Assembly (NCBI GenBank): GCA_964490725.1
Contig: CAZBDU010000124.1
Location: forward strand, 1 to 13,406
DNA length: 13,406 nt
Direction of reading: 5' to 3'
From: CAZBDU01 sp964490725
GTDB taxonomy: Bacteria; Spirochaetota; Spirochaetia; SZUA-6; DRHE01
Position 1 is the stretch's first letter, and each line of letters opens with the position of its first letter. The notes under the pieces were generated by a model that saw only the letters and a program-made list of their open reading frames with translations, had not been told where the DNA came from and searched no databases. This document shows positions 6,897 to 12,887 of the stretch, one piece after another. Made by a program: the position numbers and the translations under genes.

Positions 6897-8341
6897 CCCC
6901 GGATCCGCTCGTCGATGAGCTGGCCGCCCGGGCCCTGAAGCTGTACCACCAGCGGCATCCGGCCCACCGCGTGGGTGGCGCAGCTCAGGCAGGGATCGTA
7001 GGCGCGGATGGCCACCTCCACGTGGTTCAGCAGCCCCTCGGTGATCTGAGCGCCCTCCAGGTGATCCTTCGCCACCCTCAGCACCGCCTGGTTCATCGGC
7101 TCGTTGTTGCTGGTGGTAGAGACAATGAGGTTCGCCATGGTGACCTGGTCCTGCTCGTCGATGCGGTAGTGGTGGAACAGCGTCCCCCGGGGGGCCTCCA
7201 GGTAGGCCACCGCCTCGCTCCTGTGCTTGCCCTCCTTCACCAGGTCGGTGCCCTGCAGGTCCGGGTCGTCCAGGAGCTCCTTGATCTTCTCCGCGCAGTA
7301 GACCACCTCGATCAGCCGCGCCCAGTGGTAGGCCATGGTGGCGCTCACCGGCCGGCCCTTGCCCAGCTCCATGAACTCCCGGCGTTCCTTCTCCGCCACG
7401 GGGGCGTCCATGTAATCGCAGTTGTTCAGGCGGGCCAGCGGCCCCACCCGGTACCAGCCCTTCTCGGGACCCAGCTTCTTGATGAAGGGGAACTTCATGT
7501 AGCTCCAGGAGCGGACCTCTTCGGCGATGTAGTCCAGGTACTCCATGGGAGGCACCTGATCGAAGATGATCTTCCCGTCCGGGTCCTTGGCGCGGAGCTT
7601 CCCATCGTAGATGTCGAAACGGCCGTCGGAGTCCACGATACTCACGTGGTTGGAGTCGAAGGCCGCGAAGGCGGACAGGAACGCCGCCTTCTCGCTGAAT
7701 ACCTTCTTGAACAGCTCCAGCCCCTCCACGGCCCACTGGAGCATCTGGTCCGCGTCTTTCTTGAGGGCGTCCCGCTCCTGCACGGAGAGGTTCTTGTTGA
7801 TGCCGCCGGGGATGGCGCCGGTACCATGGATCTTCTTGCCAGCTGTAGCCTTGATGACCTCCTGCCCGTACTTGCGCATCAGCACCGCCCGGGTGGCCAG
7901 CTCCGGGTACTCCATGGCCACGCCGATGACGTTGCGCTTTGCCGGGTCGGCGTCGAAGCCGAACAGCAGGTCCGGCGAGCAAAGGTGGAAGAAGTGCAGC
8001 GCGTGGCTCTGATAGGTCTGGCCGTAGTGCATGAGCCGCCGCATCTTCTCCGCCGTGGGGGTGAGCCTGTCCACCCCCACCAAGACATCGGTGGCCTTGG
8101 CGGCGCAGAGGTGATGGCTCACCGGGCAGATGCCGCACAGCCGCTGGATGATGACCGGCATCTCCCAGTAGAAGCGGCCCTGGGCGAAGCGCTCGAAGCC
8201 GCGGAACTCGATGATGTGCATCCGCGCCTGCTTCACCCTTCCCTTCTCGTCCATCTGAATGGTCACTTTGCCGTGCCCCTCGACGCGGGTCACCGGGTTG
8301 ATGACGATCTTCTTTGCCTTGGTCGTGGTCGCCGTGCTCAT
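6893..8341 (-). CDS. hoxH: [NiFe] hydrogenase large subunit HoxH (group 3d type)
   Basis: This is the catalytic subunit that carries the Ni-Fe(CN)2CO centre and splits or forms H2. It is 482 residues, the usual HoxH length. The N-terminal motif is RVEGHGK (E21) and the L1 motif RLCGICPVSHH (C69, C72, H76). The L2 motif is DPCLSCATH (C451, C454, H457). Behind H457 is a 25-residue tail ending in DERIRG, so the product is a precursor that needs the maturation endopeptidase encoded immediately downstream. Cleavage is expected just after H457. The ATG at 8341 follows AAGGGGA on the transcript and lies 19 nt after hoxY. The stop overlaps the GTG of the next gene by 4 nt. Membership of the NAD-linked soluble type is inferred from the HoxF-U-Y partners and from the CATHAxGxMPL wording of L2. 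Confidence 0.96.
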   Translation of the reverse strand: MSTATTTKAKKIVINPVTRVEGHGKVTIQMDEKGRVKQARMHIIEFRGFERFAQGRFYWEMPVIIQRLCGICPVSHHLCAAKATDVLVGVDRLTPTAEKMRRLMHYGQTYQSHALHFFHLCSPDLLFGFDADPAKRNVIGVAMEYPELATRAVLMRKYGQEVIKATAGKKIHGTGAIPGGINKNLSVQERDALKKDADQMLQWAVEGLELFKKVFSEKAAFLSAFAAFDSNHVSIVDSDGRFDIYDGKLRAKDPDGKIIFDQVPPMEYLDYIAEEVRSWSYMKFPFIKKLGPEKGWYRVGPLARLNNCDYMDAPVAEKERREFMELGKGRPVSATMAYHWARLIEVVYCAEKIKELLDDPDLQGTDLVKEGKHRSEAVAYLEAPRGTLFHHYRIDEQDQVTMANLIVSTTSNNEPMNQAVLRVAKDHLEGAQITEGLLNHVEVAIRAYDPCLSCATHAVGRMPLVVQLQGPGGQLIDERIRG

Positions 8342-8360
8342 CTTGGAATCCCCTTAAAGC

Positions 8361-8906
8361 CTAGTCTTTCTTGATCAGCTCGTAGGGCAGCTCGATCGGC
8401 CGGCCCTCCAGGAGGGCCGTCAGCACCGCCCAGATCTGATCCGCCGGCGGCGGGCATCCCGGCAGGAAGTAGTCCACCTTCACCACCTCGTGCACCGGGT
8501 AGACCTTGTTCATCAGGATCGGAATGTCCGGATCCGAGGGCAACAACCTGTCCGGATTGTACACGGTCGGCCCGTTCAGGTAGGCCTCCTCCATGCACTC
8601 CTTCAGAGGCACCCGGTTGCGCATGGCCGGTATGTTGCCCTGGATGGCGCACTCCCCGATGGAGATGAGGATCTTGCAGTGCTCGCGGAAGCTGCGGACC
8701 ACCTCCAGGTTCTCGTCGTTGGAGACCCCTCCCTCGATGATGCCCACGTCCACCGGGCCGCTGAACTCCTTGATGTCGTCGATGGGGGACTTGTCGAACT
8801 CCACCAGCTCGATGAGCTTCAGGATGCGCTCGTCGATGTCCAGGATGGACATGTGGCAGCCGAAGCAGGAAGTCATCGCCGTGGTGGCCACTTTCACCTT
8901 CGCCAT
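8361..8906 (-). CDS. hoxY: [NiFe] hydrogenase small subunit HoxY
   Basis: A 181-residue small subunit that holds the proximal [4Fe-4S] cluster next to the Ni-Fe site and passes electrons to the diaphorase part. The cluster ligands are C14 and C17 in SCFGCHMS, C86 in GECAIQG, and C151 in PGCPPPAD. There is no twin-arginine signal and no C-terminal second cluster domain. The protein is therefore the short cytoplasmic type rather than the long subunit of membrane uptake hydrogenases. The ATG at 8906 has GAGGAG about 8 nt upstream. This site overlaps the hoxU stop, so initiation is probably coupled to hoxU termination (gap 12 nt). Confidence 0.95.
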   Translation of the reverse strand: MAKVKVATTAMTSCFGCHMSILDIDERILKLIELVEFDKSPIDDIKEFSGPVDVGIIEGGVSNDENLEVVRSFREHCKILISIGECAIQGNIPAMRNRVPLKECMEEAYLNGPTVYNPDRLLPSDPDIPILMNKVYPVHEVVKVDYFLPGCPPPADQIWAVLTALLEGRPIELPYELIKKD

Positions 8907-8918
8907 ACTTATTGCTCC

Positions 8919-9632
8919 TCAGGCCTGCGTTCGCTTGTTCTCGATGTCCGAGCCGATGGGCTCATGGTCGTACTTGCGCGCTCCCACGGGGGTGCGGAAG
9001 CCGACCCGTTTGATCACCAGGCTCCCGGTGGGGCAGTAGTCGGCCACCTTGTCGGCGGCGTCCAGCTCGGTCTCGGACAGCGAGTGGCGGGCGTTCACCG
9101 CCACCCTCATGCCGATGCCCCTGCCCTCGAAGCCGAACACGTTCTTGTGATCGATCTGCTGGGAGGAACGCACGCAGCGCCCGCAGAGAACGCAGCGGTT
9201 GCGGTCCAGGTACACGCTCTTGTGGGTGCCATCCAGCTCTTTGAGCGGGAACTGGTAGGGAAAGCTGGGGGCCATCATGCCGAAGCGGTAGGCCAGCGCC
9301 TGCAGCTCGCAGTTGCCGCTGGCCTCGCAGGCGGGACAGACGTGGTTGCCTTCCACGAACAGCATCTCGATGATGAGCTTGCGGTCCGCGTTCAGCTCCT
9401 CGGTGTCGTTCTCGATGACCATGCCGCTTCCCACCTGCATCGTGCAGGCATTCGTGGGCTTGCCGTTGACCTTCACCGTGCACACCCGGCAGTGCCCGCC
9501 GGGAAGGAGATCCTTGTGGTAACAGAGGTGCGGGATGTAGATGCCCGCATCGCTGGCCGCCTCGAGAACGGTCCTTCCTCCTTCCGCCTCGACGGTCACC
9601 CCGTCGATAATGATCTTCACCTTCTGGCTCAT
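8919..9632 (-). CDS. hoxU: Hydrogenase diaphorase subunit HoxU (iron-sulfur protein)
   Basis: A 237-residue NuoG-N-terminus-like electron-transfer subunit that links HoxF to HoxY. A plant-ferredoxin-type [2Fe-2S] domain comes first (C37, C48, C51, C63). The His/Cys segment EGNHVCPACEASGNC follows (H97, C99, C102, C108), then a [4Fe-4S] motif CVLCGRC with a distal CP (C147, C150, C153, C200). The His-x-Cys spacing differs from the His-x3-Cys of NuoG and fits HoxU proteins as I remember them. The ATG at 9632 overlaps the hoxF TGA as ATGA. The C-terminal ~35 residues after C200 are charged and have no recognised motif. Confidence 0.95.
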   Translation of the reverse strand: MSQKVKIIIDGVTVEAEGGRTVLEAASDAGIYIPHLCYHKDLLPGGHCRVCTVKVNGKPTNACTMQVGSGMVIENDTEELNADRKLIIEMLFVEGNHVCPACEASGNCELQALAYRFGMMAPSFPYQFPLKELDGTHKSVYLDRNRCVLCGRCVRSSQQIDHKNVFGFEGRGIGMRVAVNARHSLSETELDAADKVADYCPTGSLVIKRVGFRTPVGARKYDHEPIGSDIENKRTQA

Positions 9633-11407
9633 TTGTGCTCCTCCACGTACCTGCGGCCGGTGATGGCCGCGTAGTCGCTGAAGGCGGCCTCGACGTCGAA
9701 GTGCGGAATGAACTCCTTGTCGGTGATCCGCTTCTTGTACAGCTGCGGGAAGTTCTGCAGCGTGGTCAGGATGGGGTTGGCCGCGGTCTGGCCCAGCCCG
9801 CAGCGGCTCATGGTCTTCACGGTGTTGCCGAGCCTGCGCAGCTGCTCCAGGTCCGAGGCGGTGCCCCGCCCTTCCAGCACCTTCTCCATGATCTGCTTCA
9901 GCAGCGTGGTTCCCACCCTGCAGGGCACGCACCAGCCGCAGGACTCCTCCACGAAGAACTCCGTGAACTGAAGCACGTGCTCCAGCAGGTCCCGTTCGGC
10001 GCCAAAGACGATCACCGAGCCGCCGGTGGGGATGTCCTCGAAGCTGATCCTGCGCCCGTAGTCCTTGGGGGCCAGGCACTGCCCGGAGGGTCCGCCCACC
10101 TGCACGGCCTGGGCTTCGTTGGCGCCCACCAGCTCGAGCAGCTTGTCGATGGTGATCCCGTACTCCACCTCGTAGATCCCCGGGCGGGCGCAGTCGCCGG
10201 AGACGCTGAGGAGCTTGGTCCCGGTGGAGTCGCGGCTGCCGAAGCGGACGAACCACTCGCCTCCCTGCTCCAGGATGCGGGCGGCGCAGCACAGGGTCTC
10301 CACGTTGTTCACCGCCGTGGGCTGGTCCAGGTAGCCCTTCTGCACGGGGTACGGCGGCCTGTCCCGGGGAGCCCCGCGCTTTCCCTCCAGGCTCTCGATG
10401 AGGGAGGACTCCTCCCCGCAGACGTAGGCCCCGGCGCCGAGCTGGATGCGGATGTCGAAATCGAAGCCTTCCCGCCCGGCCACCGTCTTGCCCAGCAGCC
10501 CGTTGCGCCTCCTGCGGGCCAGCACCTGCTGGAGGTGCGGCCAGAGGTAGGCGTACTCTCCCCGCAGATACAGCAGCCCCTCGGGGGCGCCCAACGCGTA
10601 GCCGGCGATGCTCATTCCCTCGAAGAGCAGGTCCGCCTGCTCGCTCAGGATCAGGCGGTCCTTGAACGTGCCCGGCTCGCCTTCGTCGGCGTTGCAGACC
10701 ACGTAGTGCGTTCCCGGGGACTTGCGGCAGAAGCTCCACTTCATTCCGGTGGGGAAGCCGGCCCCGCCCCGGCCGCGGAGCTTGCTCTTGTTCACCTCCT
10801 CGATGACCTCCTCCGGGCTCATGTTGAGAGCCTTGCGGATGGCCACCCCGTTCTGGAAGGGCGCAAAGATCACCGGACCGCCTTTGCGCAGGTTGGTCTG
10901 TACGTCTGCGTTGGGGAAGAGATTCGCCTCGATGGGGCGCCGCCGGTCCTGGCGGACCGCCTTCACGATGGCCGGCACGTCCCGCGGCTTCAGCCCCGTG
11001 ACCACCACGCCGTTGATCAACGCCGCCGGCCCCTGGTCGCACATTCCGCTGCAGGCGGTGTAGGCCAGGGAGATCTGGCCGTCCTCCGTGGTCTGCCCGA
11101 AGGAGATCCCCAGCTCCTTCTCGAAGGCCCTCGCCACCTCCTCCATTCCGTTCATCCTGTCCACCACGCAGGTGCTCAGGCGGATCGTGGCCTTGCCCGC
11201 CGGCGTCCTGTGGAAGAAGGAATAGAAGCTGATCATGTCCTGAACCTGGACCCGGGGAATGCCCAGGGTCCCGGCAATCTCGTCGACCGCATCGTCGGAA
11301 ACGTAGCCCAGCTGCTCCTGGACGCCGCGAACGATGTCCATAAGCCGGTGGCGGTCCTTGTGGTGCTCTTCGACGATGGTACGGATCAACGCCGCATCTT
11401 CAGTCAT
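9629..11407 (-). CDS. hoxF: Hydrogenase diaphorase subunit HoxF with NuoE-like N-terminal domain
   Basis: The NADH- and FMN-binding subunit of the soluble hydrogenase. Counting from an ATG at 11416 it has 595 residues; the ATG at 11407 (residue 4) is preferred because GGGGAGG lies 10 nt upstream of it but only 1 nt from the first ATG. Residues ~5-160 resemble NuoE. Residues ~165-595 resemble NuoF, with RGRGGAGFPTGMKW (214-227), CNADEGEPGTFKDR (241-254) and GAGAYVCGEESSLIES (327-342) for FMN/NADH. The [4Fe-4S] site is CGWCVPC (C493, C496, C499) plus C539. In the NuoE-like part only the second cysteine pair is intact (C122, C126). The first pair positions read Ser81 and Asp86, with a lone Cys83 between them, so the N-terminal [2Fe-2S] cluster may be missing or unusual. 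First gene of the operon. Confidence 0.95.
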   Translation of the reverse strand: MTEDAALIRTIVEEHHKDRHRLMDIVRGVQEQLGYVSDDAVDEIAGTLGIPRVQVQDMISFYSFFHRTPAGKATIRLSTCVVDRMNGMEEVARAFEKELGISFGQTTEDGQISLAYTACSGMCDQGPAALINGVVVTGLKPRDVPAIVKAVRQDRRRPIEANLFPNADVQTNLRKGGPVIFAPFQNGVAIRKALNMSPEEVIEEVNKSKLRGRGGAGFPTGMKWSFCRKSPGTHYVVCNADEGEPGTFKDRLILSEQADLLFEGMSIAGYALGAPEGLLYLRGEYAYLWPHLQQVLARRRRNGLLGKTVAGREGFDFDIRIQLGAGAYVCGEESSLIESLEGKRGAPRDRPPYPVQKGYLDQPTAVNNVETLCCAARILEQGGEWFVRFGSRDSTGTKLLSVSGDCARPGIYEVEYGITIDKLLELVGANEAQAVQVGGPSGQCLAPKDYGRRISFEDIPTGGSVIVFGAERDLLEHVLQFTEFFVEESCGWCVPCRVGTTLLKQIMEKVLEGRGTASDLEQLRRLGNTVKTMSRCGLGQTAANPILTTLQNFPQLYKKRITDKEFIPHFDVEAAFSDYAAITGRRYVEEHK

Positions 11408-11460
11408 GCCTCTCATGCCTCCCCAGCTCGTGTGCTGTTCGCCTGCCTGCCGCCTCGAGG

Positions 11461-11499
11461 ACGGCGGTCCGCCCGCCTGCCGCAGGTGCGGGCCGCCGT
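11461..11499 (-). promoter_or_regulatory. Strong stem-loop in the hox leader
   Basis: A 12-bp GC-rich stem (11461-11472 with 11488-11499, one G-T pair) encloses a second 4-bp stem (11476-11479 with 11483-11486). It ends about 54 nt before the hoxF start inside the predicted 5' leader. Palindromes CCTCGAGG lie on both sides at 11453-11460 and 11523-11530, the latter extended to CCCCTCGAGGGG (11521-11532). It has no T-tract on the minus strand, so it reads as RNA structure rather than a terminator. No known riboswitch class was recognised. Confidence 0.45.
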
Positions 11500-11537
11500 G
11501 GCACCGGTCCCAGGGCGGCTCCCCTCGAGGGGGATAC

Positions 11538-11553
11538 CGTGAATTTCTTCACA
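11538..11553. promoter_or_regulatory. CRP/FNR-family-like palindrome in the hox promoter region
   Basis: On the minus strand the site reads TGTGA-N6-TCACG, nine of ten bases of the CRP half-site pair TGTGA/TCACA. It also contains the perfect inverted repeat GTGAA-N4-TTCAC (11539-11552). It lies just downstream of the predicted transcription start, where a bound protein would more likely repress than activate. The binding protein is not known. Confidence 0.4.
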
Positions 11554-11564
11554 GTTGCACGGCC

Positions 11565-11594
11565 AGGATAGAACTTGATGCCGGCGCCTGTCAA
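11565..11594 (-). promoter_or_regulatory. Sigma70-like promoter of the hox operon
   Basis: On the minus strand a perfect TTGACA (11589-11594) is followed by an 18-nt spacer and TATCCT (11565-11570). The predicted transcription start is near 11558, about 150 nt upstream of the hoxF ATG. No other clear promoter was seen within the five tightly spaced genes, so it probably drives all of hoxFUYHW. Confidence 0.6.
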
Positions 11595-11618
11595 GGGAAT
11601 TATGGCCCGATCATCAGA

Positions 11619-11636
11619 CAAACAATCAACTGTTTG
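11619..11636. promoter_or_regulatory. Perfect palindrome upstream of the hox promoter
   Basis: CAAACA-N6-TGTTTG, an 18-bp dyad in an AT-rich pocket of otherwise GC-rich DNA. Its centre is about 70 bp upstream of the predicted hox transcription start, a usual distance for an activator site. It lies between the cysQ stop and the hox -35 element. No matching regulator is recognised. Confidence 0.45.
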
Positions 11637-11692
11637 AACGTCTCATCGGGTTTCCTCGGGTATGCGTGGGCGCCCGGGCGGGAGGCGGCGGG

Positions 11693-12598
11693 TCAGAACA
11701 CCAGGAAGGGGGGATTTCCCAGATCGGGCTTGTTGTAGGCGAGCTCCTCCCCCCCGGGGTAGGCGTAGAAGTCCTTGCCGGCGGCCTTGACCACGGCGTG
11801 GGCTGCGGCGGTGTCCCACTCCATAGTGCGGCCGAAGCGGGGGTAGACCTCCACCCTGCCCTCGGCGACGTAGCAGGGCTTCAGAGAGCTGCCGATGCTC
11901 ACCACCTCCACCCCGGCGTAGGCGCCGCGCAGCTCCTCCACGAAGCGGTCGAACTCCTCGCTTCCGTGGGAGCGGCTGCCCACCACCCGGATGCGCTCCC
12001 TGTGCTCACCCGCAGGCAGGCGGAACGGCGCCGGCAGGGGCGGCCGGCCGGAGCGCCGGGCAGAGGTCAGGGCCCGGGCGGCCCGCATCAGCCCCGGGAC
12101 ATCGGCGCTCCCTGCGGCCAGGAATCCCTCCAGCACGAAGGCGCCCGCCTCGCGGTGAGCGAAGTAGAGGAGGTCCGGCACCGGGGCGTGCACCACTCCC
12201 AGGACGGGCCGGCCCTCTTCCACCAGGCAGACGTTGACCGTGAACTCGCCGTTGCGTTTGACGAACTCCTTGGTGCCGTCCAGGGGATCCACCAGCCACA
12301 GCCTGCGCCACTCACGCCGCTCCTCGTAGGGCCTGTGCCTGCCCTCCTCGCTCAGCACGGGCAGGGCCGTGCCCAGGCCCTGGAGCAGGCACCGGTGAGC
12401 CCTCCGGTCCGCCTCCGTGATGGGGCTGCGGTCCTCCTTGGCCTCCACGGCGAACTCGGCGCCATAGACCTCCAGGATGGCCAGGGAGGCCTCCCGCACC
12501 GCCGCAAGCGCCCGCCCCAGTGCCTCGTCCAGCCCCGCCCGCCCCGGACCGGCCGCCGCTCGCTCCACCTCAGCCGCCACCCTGCCCGCTTCCGCCAC
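11693..12598 (-). CDS. cysQ: 3'(2'),5'-bisphosphate nucleotidase CysQ (inositol monophosphatase superfamily)
   Basis: A metal-dependent phosphatase expected to hydrolyse 3'-phosphoadenosine 5'-phosphate, the by-product of sulfate assimilation and sulfotransfer. Superfamily motifs in order are SPITEAD (58-64), SEE (83-85), DPLDGTKEF (104-112; D104 and D107 bind metal) and EWDTAAAHAVV (260-270; D262 binds metal). The TKEF ending of the DPLDG motif and the EWDTAAAHAVV wording favour CysQ over inositol monophosphatase. At up to 301 residues it is slightly longer than E. coli CysQ, with an Arg/Pro-rich insert at ~180-200. The start is uncertain. The GTG at 12598 overlaps the preceding 71-codon gene by 29 nt inside a tandem repeat. 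A GTG at 12568, 1 nt after that gene's TGA, is an attractive coupled alternative. Confidence 0.88.
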   Translation of the reverse strand: MAEAGRVAAEVERAAAGPGRAGLDEALGRALAAVREASLAILEVYGAEFAVEAKEDRSPITEADRRAHRCLLQGLGTALPVLSEEGRHRPYEERREWRRLWLVDPLDGTKEFVKRNGEFTVNVCLVEEGRPVLGVVHAPVPDLLYFAHREAGAFVLEGFLAAGSADVPGLMRAARALTSARRSGRPPLPAPFRLPAGEHRERIRVVGSRSHGSEEFDRFVEELRGAYAGVEVVSIGSSLKPCYVAEGRVEVYPRFGRTMEWDTAAAHAVVKAAGKDFYAYPGGEELAYNKPDLGNPPFLVF

Positions 12599-12785
12599 CC
12601 TGCCCGCTTCCGCCGGCCGGCCCGCTTCCGCCGGCCGGCCCGATGGAGAGGGTGATCTCCCGCTTGGGGTCGGTTCCGTGCAGGGCCCGAACCATCCCCT
12701 CGACGGTGCTGGTGATAAGCTCCCTGGTGAAGGCGTTGAGGGAGATCTCCTTCCCCCCGACGGTGAGCTTGATTTCCCGGCTCAT
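12570..12785 (-). CDS. 71-residue protein of unknown function with Gly-rich repeat tail
   Basis: A small protein whose first ~48 residues (SREIKLTVGGKEISLNAFTR, then a helix containing TSTVEGMVRALHG, then EITLSI) look like a compact beta-alpha-beta unit. The last ~22 residues are a hexapeptide-type Gly/Ser repeat (GPAGGS, GPAGGS, GQGGGS, GQGGG) encoded by an 18-bp tandem repeat. I recognise no named family, though the N-terminal pattern looks like a small conserved protein. The ATG at 12785 has a strong GGAGGA 4-5 nt upstream, and the promoter-like TTGTCC-N18-TACACT lies at 12820-12849. It heads a two-gene unit with cysQ and is divergent from the MobB-like gene. Confidence 0.7.
   Translation of the reverse strand: MSREIKLTVGGKEISLNAFTRELITSTVEGMVRALHGTDPKREITLSIGPAGGSGPAGGSGQGGGSGQGGG
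12574..12645. repeat. 18-bp tandem repeat, four units
   Basis: Units at 12574-12591 and 12592-12609 are identical (CCGCCACCCTGCCCGCTT). The unit at 12610-12627 differs in its middle, and the one at 12628-12645 differs additionally at its end. It is in frame in the 71-residue gene, where it encodes Gly/Ser repeats, and it also covers the possible GTG start of cysQ. Identical adjacent units suggest recent slippage. Confidence 0.85.
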
Positions 12786-12819
12786 GGCTTCCTCCGGATC
12801 GCGGTTTGCTGTCTCGGCC

Positions 12820-12849
12820 AGTGTAGCCCAATCCTCCCGGGCAGGACAA
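12820..12849 (-). promoter_or_regulatory. Candidate promoter of the 71-aa gene and cysQ
   Basis: On the minus strand TTGTCC (12844-12849), an 18-nt spacer and TACACT (12820-12825) are followed by a predicted start near 12813 and a short leader with a strong GGAGGA. Its -35 lies back to back with the -35 of the plus-strand promoter, 2 bp apart. Confidence 0.45.
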
Positions 12850-12851
12850 GA

Positions 12852-12881
12852 TTGACACGGCAGCGGCGGCCCAACTAGGAT
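12852..12881 (+). promoter_or_regulatory. Candidate promoter of the MobB-like gene, leaderless geometry
   Basis: A perfect TTGACA (12852-12857), an 18-nt spacer and TAGGAT (12876-12881) are followed by exactly 6 nt and the ATG at 12888. The predicted transcription start falls on the start codon. No Shine-Dalgarno is visible apart from the GGA inside the -10 hexamer. Confidence 0.5.
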
Positions 12882-12887
12882 GGCGCC

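Noticed and set aside
6897..8138. Minus-strand extension of the hoxW-receiver frame upstream into hoxH (a continuous 702-codon frame)
   Set aside because: The upstream part is an alternative frame of hoxH with a Gly/Arg/Pro-rich translation. The GTG at 6896 overlapping the hoxH stop is the natural start, so only the protease-receiver part was kept.
6971..8374. Long plus-strand open frame opposite hoxH
   Set aside because: Antisense of an unmistakable hydrogenase large subunit; no motif of its own.
9633..11042. Minus-strand extension of the hoxU frame upstream into hoxF
   Set aside because: It is the out-of-frame shadow of hoxF; HoxU begins at the ATG of the ATGA overlap (9632) with a normal ferredoxin-domain N-terminus.
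11461..11499. Leader stem-loop considered as an intrinsic terminator
   Set aside because: No T-tract follows on the minus strand and no gene ends there; it sits between the hox promoter and hoxF.
9635..11542. Long plus-strand open frame opposite hoxF
   Set aside because: Antisense shadow of hoxF, which has all NADH/FMN and cluster motifs; the plus-strand translation is low-complexity and matches nothing.
12574..12645. Repeat considered as a CRISPR array
   Set aside because: The units are 18 bp, directly adjacent with no spacers, and lie in a coding frame giving a Gly/Ser repeat.
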